Assembly (NCBI GenBank): GCA_024529925.1 | Contig: JAFEUB010001021.1 | Location: 1,256,501 to 1,320,500 of the forward strand | Direction of reading: 5' to 3' | From: Ophthalmolycus amberensis | Taxonomy: Eukaryota; Chordata; Actinopteri; Perciformes; Zoarcidae | Length of the DNA stretch: 64,000 bases | Shown here: positions 1-13,600 of the stretch, one piece after another | Position numbering within the stretch: position 1 is the stretch's first letter | Layout of the letters: every line of letters starts with the position of its first letter | The notes under the pieces: model-generated | What the model saw: the letters and a program-made list of their open reading frames with translations, nothing else | The model's database searches: none | What the model was told of the DNA's origin: nothing | Translations under genes and position numbers: made by a program

Positions 1-776
1 TATCAAGACAATTACAAAATCAGCCTACTATCACCTGAAGAATATATCAAGGATTAGAGGACTTATGTCTCAACAGGATTTGGAAAAACTTGTCCATGCA
101 TTTATCTTCAGCAGACTGGACTACTGTAACGGTGTGTTTACAGGTCTCTGTAAAAAATCCGTCAGAAAGCTGCAGCTGATTCAGAACGCTGCAGCTCGAG
201 TCCTCACTAAGACCAGGAGGGTGGACCACATCACTCCAGTTCTGAGGTCTTTGCACTGGCTTCCTGTCCAACAAAGAATTGACTTTAAAATCCTGCTGTT
301 GGTTTACAAAGCACTGAATGGTTTGGGACCAAAATACATCTCCGATCTGCTGCTACCTTATGAACCATCCCGACCCCTCAGGTCGTCTGGGACCGGTCTA
401 CTTTCTGTTCCCAGAGTCAGAACTAAACATGGAGAAGCAGCGTTCAGTTTTTCTGCTCCACATATCTGGAACAAAGTCCCAGAAAGCTGCAGGTCTGCTG
501 AGACCCTCAGCTCATTTAAATCAAGATTGAAGACCTTTCTGTTTGCTGCTGCCTTTAATTGAACCACGTTCAATTAATATATTAATCAATTTCCTGCATT
601 TCTGCATTTTACTACTGCATTTTATTTCTTACACTGTTTTTTAATTGTTTTTGAAATCTCCTTTTCTTTTGCCTTGTGTTTTGATGCTTTTAATGGTTTT
701 ATGTGAAGCACTTTGAATTACCTTGTTGTTGAAATGTGCTATACAAATAAACTTGCCTTGCCTTGCCTTGCCTTGT
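1..776 (+). mobile_element. 3' end of an L2/CR1-type LINE, cut by the window edge
   Basis: The 3' part of a non-LTR retrotransposon. It starts outside the window, encodes the C-terminal part of a reverse-transcriptase polyprotein up to 562, then has about 190 bp of AT-rich 3' UTR with an AATAAA at 746-751. It ends in about five CCTTG units (752-775), a microsatellite tail typical of L2-like fish LINEs. The coding part aligns residue by residue with the LINE in pamr1 intron 12, for example the shared DYCN, IQN-AARVLT and LHWLPV blocks. Exact family assignment is inference. Confidence 0.85.
2..562 (+). CDS. LINE ORF2 C-terminal fragment (reverse transcriptase thumb and C-terminal region)
   Basis: An open frame runs from base 2 to the TGA at 560-562 without interruption, about 186 codons, with the 5' part outside the window. 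It holds the conserved C-terminal blocks of L2-type ORF2 proteins: HAFIFSRLDYCN, an IQNAAARVLT helix, HITPVLRSLHWLPV and the final LKTFLF. The YADD catalytic box is not in the window. The methionine at 65 is internal to this frame and is not a true start. It is transposon-derived and not a host gene. Whether the whole element is intact cannot be judged here. Confidence 0.8.
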   Translation: MKTITKSAYYHLKNISRIRGLMSQQDLEKLVHAFIFSRLDYCNGVFTGLCKKSVRKLQLIQNAAARVLTKTRRVDHITPVLRSLHWLPVQQRIDFKILLLVYKALNGLGPKYISDLLLPYEPSRPLRSSGTGLLSVPRVRTKHGEAAFSFSAPHIWNKVPESCRSAETLSSFKSRLKTFLFAAAFN

Positions 777-2566
777 AATTATTTCTCTGAACTAAGCTCA
801 TCCATTTTTTAATTGCTGTACTGCATATGTTCAGACTGCATTATCATACGTATCAAGCAAAGCACCAACTCAGTGGTGTCTGCTCTCTCTCTGTCTTTCC
901 TTCATGTCTCTGTCATAAAGTAGAAGAAATACATATTTTGAGTGCTGCCTCGTGAAAAGAGAAATCCTCAAGTTTGCGAGAGAGAGCTGAGGCTGAGAAA
1001 AATGCCACTTCTCACAACGTTGGTGGGGTGAATCTGAGTTTAACACTTCTCGTATTGTTAAAATGTATACGACATTTTAATTGAGGGTGTTTTCATGGTC
1101 CTTGCTTCTCCGAGGGGTTACAGATGAGACTGTTGTTCTGTAGTTTGGGCATCAGAGTCAAAAGTTCCTCATAAGGATAAAAAATGCGGTGTGTTTACCA
1201 AAATTCTGGCATTATGAGCAATATAGCCCGTAACAGATTATGGTACCACACTATTCTAAATCTTCTTTTGACCTCTGGAAAGCTATTATGAGTTACAAAA
1301 TCTCCTCATGGCTTGTCTTCTTCTCCCTAGAAACGGAATCAATTTCGAGCTTTGGGCCTGCATTCTTCCATCAATATGTCATTTAATCAATAATCCAGAG
1401 AGTACTGCGTCACGTCTGTTTTTGTGAGACCAGGTTCTACCTGGGACTGAATTATTAGAAGCAAATTGACGGAATTAGAAGTCAGACAAAGGTTGTGGCT
1501 GAACCAAGGAAACAATTGAAATGTGACTACAAATGCACCTGTAGTGATTTGCTCCACTTAGATGATCTCAAAAAAAAAGGAGTAGGCCTAATATTGTTTT
1601 TTCTATTATCTCTATGGAAATCTCAGAGAAAATGATTTTGCATGAAAGTAGGCTACATTTCACATGGATTTTTGCCACTGCCCTTCTACCAAGTGACTCA
1701 TCCTCTATGCCTTCACATATATTCCTCAACCGTACCCCTTCACTTGCCGACCTCTGTTTGATCCAAACGCTGCTCTTATCAGCCTCTTACACACACTCTG
1801 TAACCACGGTAACTGTCTTTCACCACTAGTCGTAGGGCAGCGATGTGCAACCAGCGGTTTCCTGCAGGGTTCACGGGCAACGTTTGCTCAGAGCTGCAGA
1901 AACAGGGTGTCGGGGGACGACGGTAATAACGTTGTTCAGAATCAAACATCCAGCACGACTAATATGATGACTTTGAATTCTCACTGCACAGATGAGTGTG
2001 TGGAAGCAATTAAGCTTCGGCTTGTAACCCTGAAGCAAATTGAAATGTATCGTACATCAGTAGTCCTTTCATTCAGTGGTTACACATGGGAGAGAATTTC
2101 AGGCAGTATAGACAGATTACTTTTTAGAATTTCTGTTGACCGTATAGCTTAGCTTGAGCAACAGTTGGGATGTGGAAGAGGTAGAATTCGTTTTTATTAT
2201 TTGTTTATCCAGTTGAAGTTGTATATGGCATCATGTTCAAAAGCAAGGCTGAGAATGAACAACGAAGTTCTAGCGACTAGCAAAAAACTTGCTGCACACT
2301 CCACACATATCCAGTCAAAATAAAGTACCGGTAAAATGTCTGCTTTATACCAAGCATCAAAAGTGTAGATTTATAATGAGAAACAAAAATTGCCTTTCAT
2401 TTTTTCACAATCTCATTTTTCCAATTCCTGTTAAATCACTCATATTATGCTTAAATGACTAAATATGCAAAAAGTGCATCTTATCTCCATTTATATTTGC
2501 TCAAACAAAGTAATTGGCAACAAAAGGTCCGAGCCAGCAAGCAGCATCACATTTAGTTCCAGATGT
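777..2566. other. Intergenic DNA, no gene seen
   Basis: Between the LINE tail and the hAT-like element I see no exon-like open frame with splice sites, no RNA gene and no clear repeat. Short open frames at 1614-1829 and 1907-2152 have no recognisable motif and no codon bias. Confidence 0.5.
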
Positions 2567-3312
2567 TAGTGGTGACGCGGTCCACGGTCGATCCGTGATC
2601 CGCACGCATGTGAACCTCGGATTAATTACACAGTTTAACGTTAACAATCACAGTGTGAAATGAAGTTTTACTGAAGATTGTTATCATCCAATATTCAGTA
2701 AAATATGCTTTCTATTCACCGATAATGTCTGATAACGTTACATTGTAAACAACCAAAATTGACAGGAGGAGAACAATTAGTTACATTATGATGCGTTCAG
2801 GCTCTGTTCGGTAAAAATAAGTATTGAGCGAAGATAAATTATAATTTTATCATGATGTGCTCACATGTAATCTCGTAAAATGTAGTGTCGGTGAGGAACT
2901 TAAATAAATGCAGTTGTTTGAAGGAGATGGTTTCAGAACAAAATAAATTAATATTAGAGACCTGTTTACCTCTAGCGGCGTATAATACATCATTAAAACT
3001 ACAAATTACAAGATTTGTTTTCATCAATGAAAATACAATCTTTTATTTCCTAATTATTTGAATTGTGTGCCTTTTATGAAAAACACTATAAATTACTGAA
3101 TAAAAAACTACTAGTCTGGAGCCTTGTAGACCAGCTGCTATGATCAAACAATAATATGGATCAGCAATGATCAGCAGTTCAGCAGCAAAAAAAACGTGAT
3201 CAGTGAACTCTAAAACTTATATTTGCTCCTTTTTTTCTTTTGTGCTGATCCGATCTGTGACTGATCAGTAAGACGATCCGAACCGTGAGTTTTATGATCA
3301 GTTGCACCACTA
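2567..3312. mobile_element. Non-autonomous hAT-like DNA transposon (about 746 bp)
   Basis: The left end begins TAGTGGTG (2567-2574) and the right end finishes with its exact complement CACCACTA (3305-3312). The subterminal regions carry related inverted GATC-rich motifs (CACGGTCGATCC near the left, GATCCGAACCGTG near the right). The flanks are an 8-bp near-duplication, CCAGATGT at 2559-2566 and TCAGATGT at 3313-3320, seven of eight identical. An 8-bp target-site duplication is the hallmark of the hAT superfamily. The interior is AT-rich with no transposase, so it would need enzyme from elsewhere. Family name not assigned. Confidence 0.7.
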
Positions 3313-5257
3313 TCAGATGTGGTGTCACATCTGCTGAGCACACATTGTTTTTTTTCCTCTTGTCGTAGTTTTTAGGGAGTATTAATTTCTTAATTTCGTC
3401 TGTCATCATCCTTCTTGGGATTGGCCCACTCTGCGTTGCAGTCTTCAGTGTGAGACGTCTGTTGGCTGAAGATGAGGAAGTGAATTAAATATGCAAGCTT
3501 AGAGAGGGAATCGGTGTATATGCTGTTGCTTTTATCTTAGGAAGTGGCCATCCTTGTATTTACTGTTGGATTTATGCCAAAAATAAATATTTTGGTAATG
3601 GGCTGTGAGTACAGAGCTGCATGTAACAGGACAGCAGTTCTTGTCGAGGACTCACAAGTGTGAACATACAGTACAACAGTCCAGATGTGAATACATACGG
3701 CCGCACAAATGAACTGTCACAGTCAGGGAATGTCTCTTTTGAAGGGAATTTTGTTTGAAAGTCGAACAGTTATCACGATTGGTCAGGTTTCCTGTGCATG
3801 ACGATGTACTGTTTGGCCTCCACCAACCAGTCACCGAAATAGCACAGCGCACAGGTGCTTACAGGGTAAACAGGCAGACTATGCAAAACATTGTGAAGCT
3901 TGACAGCAAGGATGTGGTGCACTTCTTGATTGCACAGTGACACTGCTCTTACTGTACACTGTGCATGTCAAGTCCCGTAAATACCAAACCAACTATCATA
4001 TGGCAGACGTGGAACACTTTGTGCTGTCATGTTTACTCTATGTTTAGTAACTAAATGTTCATGGAACAACATAATTAACTTAACCCGTCACATGTGAATG
4101 TTCTCTCAAATAGATAATCTAATACTTTTATGTCTGAAGTTAACAAAAGATTTTCTGTAACGTAAAGTAGTCCAGCCCTGATCTGGTTAAGATCAGTTCG
4201 ACATAGATTCATTCTTCTCATCGAGGGAGACAAAGTGAGTCAAACACAATTGGGTGGTTTGTCTAAAGTTGTTATGACTTGGCTTTACTCGTGCCATGCT
4301 CATTCTCCTGCTACGTCTGTGCTTCATCATGAGCAAACAAGCGCGTACTCGCCGCTGAGTCACACTTGGACACACAAGAATAGGTACATGAAAATATAGC
4401 GTGAAAAGTGAAATTAACATCAAATATAGCTTGCATGTACTCAAACTCACACAATGCTGTGATCGACGGTCTCGTTCAACAGACATGCGTGCTTGGCCAC
4501 AGCTGGACCGATGTCTGCCATGACATCATAACAGAGGACACAGAGCAGATCATTGACTACAATGACATTCAGTGTTTTCCTCTTTGGGCCCTCTCAGCAG
4601 GCCCCTAAACATGGGCGCTGGGTCACAGTGCTTCTCTGTGCCCCCTGACGTATGGCACTTTGGCACTGATGTGGCCCTGCAAAATTCTCAGGATGAATGC
4701 CCGTGCCAAAAGCCATGCACGGAGTCTCACGTCTTGGACTCGGCTTACAACACACTGAAAGAGAGACCGGTCTGAGGTGAGTGTGTGAGAGAGATAGGCA
4801 GGCAGAGCATGTGGAAAAAAAAAGCAAAAGACACCTTTGAAAAGTGGAAAAATGGTTTCAACTTGGCAAGAAATGCTCTATTTGGCTGCCAAACCAATCA
4901 GGCTTCGTTTTGCAATTTTGAGTGTGCTGATGATGATTTAAGGGTTTCCACACACTCCTTATTTGTTTGGATAAGAAATAAGAAACACATTTCTCACAGA
5001 AACCTGACAACCGCTCTTTAAAAGCAAAGCCTTTCAGGTCACAACTCACTCATTATCTTCTCATGTTGAAGCTGACCTTCTAAGTCATCTCATCAGTTTT
5101 GTCCGATCAGAGTGCAGCATTGATCTCAAGGTAACGCAGCACCAGTTAGTCAAATGGTGGCAACATAGCTGAGGTAATTACAGCTTTAAACACGAAAGAC
5201 ATTCACACAATGTTCACACAACTACGCCCGAGGCCAACAAAATGGAGAGGAGTCTTT

Positions 5258-5281
5258 TGTGTGTGTGTGTGTGTGTGTGTT
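5258..5281. repeat. (TG)n microsatellite
   Basis: About 12 uninterrupted TG units. Confidence 0.95.
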
Positions 5282-6540
5282 GCCGATGTGACTGACGGAG
5301 TCGTGAGAAAGAAGAAGGCAGAGAAAAAGAGTGAGAAAAAGGGAAGAGCAGGTTAGAGGAACGATAGAAGCAGACAATAGTGTTTCCGAAAGGGTGACGT
5401 GATGTGGAGAGGAGAGAAAAACAGTGAGTAAAAGGATAAAGATTGAATTTCGTCTTCACTGGCGAGAACACTGCCTGCGAGCAAACAAAAGGATGAAAAG
5501 ATGTCCTGCCGCTGTTCTCTGACTGACGGTCGGACAGTTTCCCATCTTCCGGATGGCAGCCCCTCCCTCTAACCCCCCCCCTCCTGATGCAAGTCTCCAA
5601 CTGCCAGTGTCCGATATCAGCTCTTGAAACAATTATTGGACTGCCTGAGGGTGGACATGGTGCTGTGTCAGCAAACAAACGCAGAAGACTACCTGTCACG
5701 GAGCGTTGAGGCGGAGAAGGATATAGGATGAAAAGAAGAAGGGGAGGGAAGCATAAAGAATGGATGAATCGTTTTAAAAATGGAAATTTCCGTCACTTTG
5801 TAATGGCTTTACAGAGAGCGGGGAAATAAATCGCTTAATCTGTAGGATTGATAATCTGCTCTGGGTGGGAAATAACCTGCAGAGAGTCACAATGACTTCG
5901 CTTTATTCTCCCGCGCTTCCAGAGTTTCTCGTCCCACTCAAGATTGCCTCGCAAAGTACGCCACGTAATCTCACGGGATTAAATTGTTTTCACATGGAAC
6001 ATTTGTAGCATTGCAGTGGAGGAATTTGTAAACCATAGTAAATATGAAGTCACGGCTTTGATGTTAACCACTGCATGGTCGGCCATCTGCCTTTTCCCCC
6101 TACTTCCATAGTTTCAATATCTCTTCACCCATATTCCGGTTCCCTCTGTGTGTTTAGAAATAGGATCTTGTAGCCTAAATTGAAAATGGGACTGCTCCTC
6201 AACACTCAACACATGGCGGCAGATGTGTGCCACTATGTGAGAGGGGGGAGGGCAAAAGGCAAATGAGGCAGAAGGAGAGACTGAAGGAAGAAAGAGAAAA
6301 TCGTAGGAGGAGGAAAGATAAAGATGATAAAGGTAAAGCGAGAGGGGGAATCAACTGACAGCACAACAGGGAAGGTAAGACGATGAGAGACGGGAAGAGG
6401 AATGGAGAGGAGTTTAGAGGCTCTCAAACACATTGCACTCCCAGCACAGCAGATGCTACATTCTGTCTGGCATAGTGATCTGTGGGCCTGCTCTATTTAT
6501 ACCCTCACTGTGTCACTTCAGGGCCAGCACAACACTCAAA

Positions 6541-6567
6541 ACACACACACACACACACACACACACA
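6541..6567. repeat. (AC)n microsatellite
   Basis: About 13 uninterrupted AC units. Confidence 0.95.
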
Positions 6568-8655
6568 TCTAGCATCAGGCTTTTGCAGCTCTCGTTGCTC
6601 TGCAAGGACTGAAAAGAGGCAGGTTAGAGAGGCTCCCCCGCAAGGGTTAGAGATGGAAAACACTGTGAGGGCATATACAGGGACAGAATGGGAACATGAT
6701 ATATATATATATATGTATGCTTGTAGAAGTTTTGAAAGTTTTAAAATTCATCTGAAGCTCACATGTGAGAGAAGATAAAGATGGCGATTTGGCTTTTCAT
6801 TAATGCCTGGCTGGTTTTAGTTGGCAGGCCAGACCATGAGAAAAGCCAGAGTGAACAAACAGTGGTCTGATTAAGCAGCGGGAGGACCGGAGCCTTTTGG
6901 ATCGCCCTGGTTACTGGGAATAGGAGCCACAAGTTACATCAGCTTTCCACCTGAACAATGAGCTGAGTTGGGCAACTCAAAGAGGAAAACCTTACTTAGT
7001 GTTAAATTAGAAAAGGGAGGGCAGAGGGAATAAGAACAGGATATAAAAGAGACCTTTTGGACATTTAAAGCCACAGAAACAGTTCTATATGTGCTTTTCT
7101 GTGAACGTGTGAAGTGAATCCACTATCACTACAGTGTAAAGTTGAGAAAATTGTCCATGAATCATCTCATCTCACGTGGGCAGAAGGAAAGCTTGATAAC
7201 GGCACAGCTTCACTTTAACAAGCGGCACGCCGTGGTCTTCTCTCGTGCCGTATATGTGTAATCTCATTTGTGAAGCTGCGTTGCATTGTTAAGAGGCAGC
7301 ACCCCTGCATGTTGAATGGCCTTTGTTTGTAATCAATCAGCCCAAATGTTACAGAAGCAAAGCATGGTTCATTACACATCCGGCTCAGAGAAACGACATC
7401 AGTCCACACATCCATCAACCTCGCGCTCCGCGGGGCCCCTGCAATATAGCAACCAGCTGGTCGGGAACAGAGGTGCGCTCACACACACGAATATAGGTAC
7501 AAAACACCCATACGCAAGCACATTTTTCTGTGACCTTTGACGCAAAGTCGCACAAACACATTCTAATAGCGCAGGAGGAGGTGGCATTTAAAAGCAAGAG
7601 GAATATTTGATGCAGGTGCAATAAAAAGGAAAGCTTGCAGGCAATCTTTGAAGGGTCACCTTTGATATTATGAAAAATGAAAGGCTAAATCATGTCTGTA
7701 ATTGTTCTGCGTCTCTATGAGAAGAAGAAAGGCAAACTTCAAAGTTCCAAACCGCCCCCTATATCTGGTCATACAGGTTGCAGAAATGAAATGAAAGCTG
7801 TTTGTGTGTTTGTGTGTGTGTGTGTGACCAATGAGATAGCACTCCAGCTGCCAGAGGAGGGGGGGGGGGCTGTGCATATGTGAGCACCCGTGAGTGTAGG
7901 AGAGCAACAACAACAAACGCTTCCTTCTCTTTGAAGCGGACCCTATATCACCTCGCCCCCCCCCCGCTATGCTCCCCCTCCTCACTGTCTATCATCAAGC
8001 CTTAAATCCAGGCTCTCATCTGCCGATATGCCTCTGAAGTTCAGGAATGCCCCCGTTGGATTTGAGGCCCGGTGAGTTATGGGAACACCTGGGAGGGGTG
8101 AAAGAGGGAGAAGGAGGGTGGATGGGACAGAGAGGGTAGTTCAGGCATCCTTATACCGATGAAGGGCAACATGTTGACAGCCAAGGAGGCTGATGGATTA
8201 GTTCTGGCGGTCAACTGTCTTAGGTGTGTGTAATATGCCTTTGAATCGCAGAATTAGTGTGGAATACAAGCCTGCCGACGGCATGCACGCACCCACACGC
8301 AGATGTTTTTTTTACCAGATGGGAACACGAGCGTGCAATCTACAGTCCAGAGGCAACTTCAGATAGAAAGAGATTGCTGAGAACCCGGGGAAGGCAGAGA
8401 GCGGGGTGTGTTTGAAAAGGCTGAGGGTTATGAAAACACAACATGACTGAGGTCCTGGCCTGGCCTGACTCTGTCGTTCCTGCACAGCAAGCTCAAAGCC
8501 ACCCATCTGTCCATGCCTGTCCTATAGCGGACACACTACATCGCCCGCCACTGTCCGTAAAAGCAGAGGTTTGTTTGGATGTGTTTAGTCTCCCTGTTCT
8601 ATGTTGTGCACGTAAATGTATGTGTTAAGGGTTTAGATCACATCCACGGTCATGT

Positions 8656-8870
8656 TGTGCATTTATAAGATATAATAAGATAATCCTTTGTTAGTCCCAC
8701 AGCGGGGAAATTTGCAGTGAAGTGGACAGTGCAACAAGAGACATCAGTAGAAAACAAAAAATAAAAACAAGTACATTATAGTCAAACAGTAAAGGTATAA
8801 TAAATAAGTAAATCGGAAAAAAAAGCTAAAAATACAATATAATCTGATTGAGTGGTTGGATACACAATAT
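8656..8870 (-). mobile_element. 3' end of a teleost non-LTR retrotransposon, minus strand
   Basis: On the minus strand this reads as a fish LINE-type 3' end. The block TTTCCCCGCTGTGGGACTAA is followed by CAAAGGATTATCTTAT and a short ATCTT/ATATCTT tail. The same block occurs on the plus strand at 16685-16770, so the two are copies of one family in opposite orientation. The adjoining A-rich DNA to about 8870 probably belongs to the same element. No coding part remains. The family (Rex1-like, L2-like or other) cannot be fixed without a repeat library. Confidence 0.6.
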
Positions 8871-9060
8871 TTAACAATATTCTATTAACCAATTATTTTC
8901 GTAGCCGAAAGTGACATTTTCAAATGGCTTGCTTTGACTGATGAAGAGTCCGTAACCCAAAGACCATTCAACTGACAATGACTTGAAAACAGACTTACAC
9001 GATTAATCCATTGTCAAAATTGTTGATCAACAAGTCAGTTGATCAACGAAACATTCTATC
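8871..9060. repeat. Interspersed repeat fragment with GATTAAT/TTGATCAAC motifs
   Basis: It contains GATTAATCCATTGTCAAAAT followed by two TTGATCAAC blocks in opposite context. This arrangement recalls a very common teleost interspersed repeat that ends in GATTAATCGATTATC-like motifs. No coding capacity. It abuts the LINE tail on its left and a short TG run at 9061-9074 on its right. Assignment is from memory of the motif pattern only. Confidence 0.4.
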
Positions 9061-10510
9061 GTGTGTGTGTGTGTCCACACATAAAAGTCAACACACAAAT
9101 GAATAAATCTCTTGTTTGCCCTTGCCAGAGACGTCTGTTTTCTGTCTCAGTGCATCTCACAGCCAATCTCTATACTTTCCATTTCCTGATGGGAGCCCAT
9201 CAATTCTGCCATTAAAGTTGACCCATATAGTGGAGCTAATCTCAATGATATATTTCACACCCTCAAGAGTCCAATAAACCCTCATCCCTTTTTTCTTTTA
9301 AAGGATAAATGATATAGAAAAAAATGAGCTGGTTCAGAAATCGAAGACATTGAAAAAAAAAAAATGAAAATAGACAAAATGAGAGAAGACACTAGATATT
9401 CCCCTCGTGGTAGACAGCGCTTTATTACAAAGGATTGTGGAACCCTAAAAAGATTGAGTTTCTCTTTTAGTGGCATTGATTTTGTGGAAGATGATTAGCC
9501 CCCACCCGCAATCGATCAATGCTCACAGGATCTCACAATGGCAATATTTGCACGGGCCAAATAGATGTGAAGAAATAGAATGAGAAAGAGTGAAAGGGAA
9601 TTAAGTGAAAGGGTGAGGGCGAGAAAAAGAAGGGAGAGTACCCGATGAAATCAAGACAACAGCAGCCACAAGCCTTTTTTTCTTTTTTGAGAGGATATTG
9701 AAACCTCCCACGGGCAACATTTTAGGCCAAAGGATGTGTTATGCAAAGTATAGAGTTGAAACACAAAGGTTTGCTGCTTGAATTGACACTCAACGTGGCA
9801 GGAAGTCAACCACTACACCCTGTATTGTTTCCCCTTTGGTTTGAATCTTGTCCCAAAGGGCTAGAGACACTCAGCCTCACCCTGCAGTCGCGTCAATGGT
9901 TGTGGCTGCTGGCGTGACGTCTCAGACTTGTTATTTGAGATGAGTCAGGTTACAGGTGGCAAGGGAAAAGAATGTCTCTGGGAGAGGCCATCTTTTTAAG
10001 AACATATGATTCAATAAAATTTTGAAATACAAGGAAGACAGCATGTCTGCGTGTTTTTATGGTTCCTTTTATTGTTTTTGTCCACTTTTTCTTCTCAGTC
10101 TGTGTCTGCTAATGTTAGATTCCCATAACCCCCGTCATTGACAGCCATTCTGTTGAGGGACAATGAAGACTGTAATTTCCACCGATCATAAAAGTATAAT
10201 GAGAATTGGATACAGCGTTTTCAATTTGCCCCCAAAGCACACAGGCTGGATGCCTGTGTGCTTGAGTCCTCCACCTTCTCCCCTGGCCGACTCCCCACCA
10301 ACATGAATGGCATGACCTTTATTTTTATTTGACTCAATGGCTAAAATAGGAGAATTGAAAGTTTCATTGTGGAGTCGTCTTGTAATCATTTTGTTTCTCA
10401 TCAAAACACATCGTGAGGCCAAAGAAATGTGCTGAGTGCATTTCCCTCCTCAAAAATCATTTGCAAATGAATTTTTTATTTTCATCTTGTTTTGTTTACA
10501 TGCTTGTTTG
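9061..10510. other. Intergenic DNA, no gene seen
   Basis: No exon, RNA gene or clear repeat was recognised apart from a short TG run at the left end. Confidence 0.45.
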
Positions 10511-10514
10511 TAAG

Positions 10515-10625
10515 GCTGCCCCATCTTAGTCGTCTAATCAACTAATCTGTTGTTTTGGTCACAGTCGACCAAGATTTATAGTCGATTAGTCGGTTTTTTG
10601 TGCTTTTTCATTCTAAATTATTTAT
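10515..10625. repeat. Interspersed repeat fragment with GTCGATTAGTCG motifs
   Basis: The stretch has inverted, alternating motifs CTAATCAACTAATC and TAGTCGATTAGTCGG. This style recalls another common fish interspersed repeat (probably a non-autonomous DNA transposon). No terminal repeats or target duplication could be delimited. Confidence 0.35.
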
Positions 10626-13600
10626 TTCCAAGAATCTAATCAGCAGACATCTGGGAGACAAAAGATTTTTTGTGGTGCTTTTGTTTTATTTTTTGTGAAG
10701 AAACTTTATTAATTCTATTAACTGTTAGATAAGTCGTCAAAAGTGAGAATTAATATTAGTGAGTATAGTATTCCGTAGACGAAGAATTTTTTTGGTGGAG
10801 GACATCCTTACTTGTTTGCGTGCTTGCCGTCTTCTTCGCTGCCGTTGTTGTCGTGCATTGCTGCACTCATTTGCTCATTTACTACCATCAAACTGTCAAT
10901 CAGTGAAAAAGTGGGAAACTGGCACCAATAATGTGTAATGTGTTGCCTGTGGATGCAAGTCCTGTGCATGCAAGTCATCATGCTGTACAAACAAAATGGT
11001 CTCTCACTCTGACTTGTTTAACATGCAGTATTTCAGCTCTATGCTACCTAGATGCCTCTACCCTCTGTTTTTAACTTGTTAACCATTAAAATTAAACAAT
11101 TTATCTCGACGATGTCAGCAGCAAGCATCGCTGAGATAACTGAATGTAGAAAAGGATGTTTGAAATGTTGTACAGGCAGGACTGAAAAACTCCAAAGTTA
11201 TTTTCAAAGATAGAATAAAAAAACACCAATGACAACACTGCACTCTTTATTTTAAGTTAAACTTACGCACAGGACTTTTTAGGATAAAAAAGCCATGGAA
11301 GAAATGCCATCAAATGATATTGTTGTCAAGGACAGGAAGGATAATCATGTCTGTGAGAGCTGAGATTTCCTGGCTCGCAATGCTGCCAACATTTGTACCC
11401 CAGCCAAATAGCAGTGGAGTCAAACAAGGTTCATTAACTTGTGTGTATAAAAATGTGTTCCATGTTTTTAAATGTATTGCCTCAGTCTGCTGTCTCCTAT
11501 ACTAGGTAGTCCCATCTCACCTTCACTAAGGCATGTCCAATCTTGTTCAAATGACAGTGATGCTGCAGAGTCAGCCATAACCCCCCCCCCTAATGTTTGT
11601 CTCTAGTGAGCTCTTCTCCCTTCCCACCTCTAAAGAGAGAAGCCAGCATCTGGACGCAACCCAAAACGACTGCCTGCCTCCTGTGCCTGTTTTCCTCGCC
11701 GCATGCCTGAGTGCCCTTCTCTTCTACCTCCACTCCTGTTGACCTATCTACTTAACTGATTGACTGCCATGACATTTTCTCACAATTAGCTTTAATCATT
11801 TATGTGAAACGGAGTATTATTGTGGAACGGGGCAAGCCGGAGCGTTTGTGTGGTACAACATCCTATTATGCACAATTTACATAGAAATGAGCGAATTACT
11901 GAGCACCGGCGCAGCCAATGGGGGCTATAATTCAAACGGACTGCTGTGACCACACGCAGGTGTTTGACAGGCCACAGCTTCCAGCCAACGCTGACATTCA
12001 GAGAGGAAGTGGTCGGCTAGCAGGAAGGAATGTGCTGTTTCAGCAGCTTGTAGGTATTTTGTCATCAGGTATCGCACGTCCTCTTGCCGTTCTGCAGTAT
12101 CGATTCGCTTTGCACTTCAGGCACGGAGAGGACAAAGCCCTTATGACACAGTCACAGCACACTGGGAAAAAAGAAAACTCCACTGACAACAAGTATAGTT
12201 ATAATGAGCAGATATTTTCATGCTGTTCAGTGGGAGTAAGATTTAATACATTCAGAAGCTAAATAATAGGATGTGTCAGATATAAGAGTTGGGTTTGCTG
12301 AGCGCTGGATCATTTGCACACACCTTTTCAGAATTAGAAAAGTCACCCCCTCATTCCTATTAATTATTCATATGTCCTGCCAGCTCATGTGGACCAGTCA
12401 ACTCTTTTGTCCAGCATTGGGGCTGGTTCATATCCTCCACTTACAACATTTGCATAAAAACATCTTAATTACGGCCACAATCTTAGCTTAGTTGCAGGTG
12501 GCCATGAGAAAGAAGAATTCAGCAACAAAATGATAGATTATCTCCCCATTAATGCACCTTTTTTTTTTTTGCCAGCAAAAGATGGAATAAAACATTTCCA
12601 TAAGCATACTAATTCACATTTACATAGAGATGAATCCAGATGCAAATGAGCAAAAACGGCGTGTACTTGAAACAGGTCCCCGTGCTGCACCGATGCATCA
12701 ACAGGGGAATATATCAAAAACCAGTCGAGCATGTCAATCAAAATGCTGCGTGACATTTCAGTAGAAGTAAGGAGGAGAAGGCAAGGCAAAACATTTGAAC
12801 ACAGCACGGTCTTTACAAGGGAGCTAATGTCATGCCTGGGTAGACTTCGATTTGATAAACACAACAGAATTTTAAGACATGCTATGGTGGGAAAAGGGCA
12901 CATGCTGAATCTACCTCTTTTACTATCTTTTTGTTTTGCCACTTTTACTTCTGGCAATGGTAAAGTCTTTCATCTAGCCCATCCTGTAGGCAAATAAGTC
13001 CGTTATCATTTATAAATGTGACAGTAGACCTATTCTTTTTATGATATAAAATGCAAATGTTTTACATTAAGACTGTGCAGGCTATGTTCTGACATGTTGG
13101 AGACAGAGCTTGAGGGACAAGGCATAACAAATCGGATGGAATTAAGTGGTGGAATTAATCAGGATTTATTTTTATGCATGGCATGACTAGCATGAAGCAA
13201 ATCGTATTAAAAGAAAACAGAGGGAATCCAAATTGAGGTTAATCAGTACATGTTTCAAAAACAGTTTAAAGGATTATGTTCAGATCTCTATGCCTATTTG
13301 TATACATACTGTAGGCTATATTATTGCTCCAAATCTAATAATAACGTAGAACGATGACGAGGAATATAATACACTAATGTCATATGTCTGCGTTATCTGA
13401 TATATTTCTGTCAACATGAACTACATCGAGGATCTGAGTCACTGGTAGTCATCACAGAGTGAGAAAATAAACTGCAGCGCTATGGAGATAACGGGGCTTT
13501 GTGATGGAAAAGTTGGATGTCATCTTTTCCGTAAAGTGCAGCCCTGAGAGAATGAACAACAGCTGGACAGATGAGTCTGCTCCCTTGTGTATGAGTTACT

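Larger units (their letters stand above)
3313..8655. other. Intergenic DNA with microsatellites, no gene seen
   Basis: This is about 5.3 kb without a supportable gene. It holds a TG run at 5258-5281, an AC run at 6541-6567, an AT run at 6699-6714, a TG run at 7810-7826, and C- and G-homopolymer tracts near 5573-5582, 7858-7868 and 7956-7966. Longer open frames here (for example 5214-5699 on the minus strand) come from purine-rich or dinucleotide sequence. Confidence 0.5.

Noticed and set aside
5214..5699. 161-codon open frame on the minus strand
   Set aside because: Includes a translated TG microsatellite and purine-rich low-complexity sequence.
12538..12957. 139-codon open frame on the minus strand
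   Set aside because: No recognisable motif, and the opposite strand is also open; no support as a gene.
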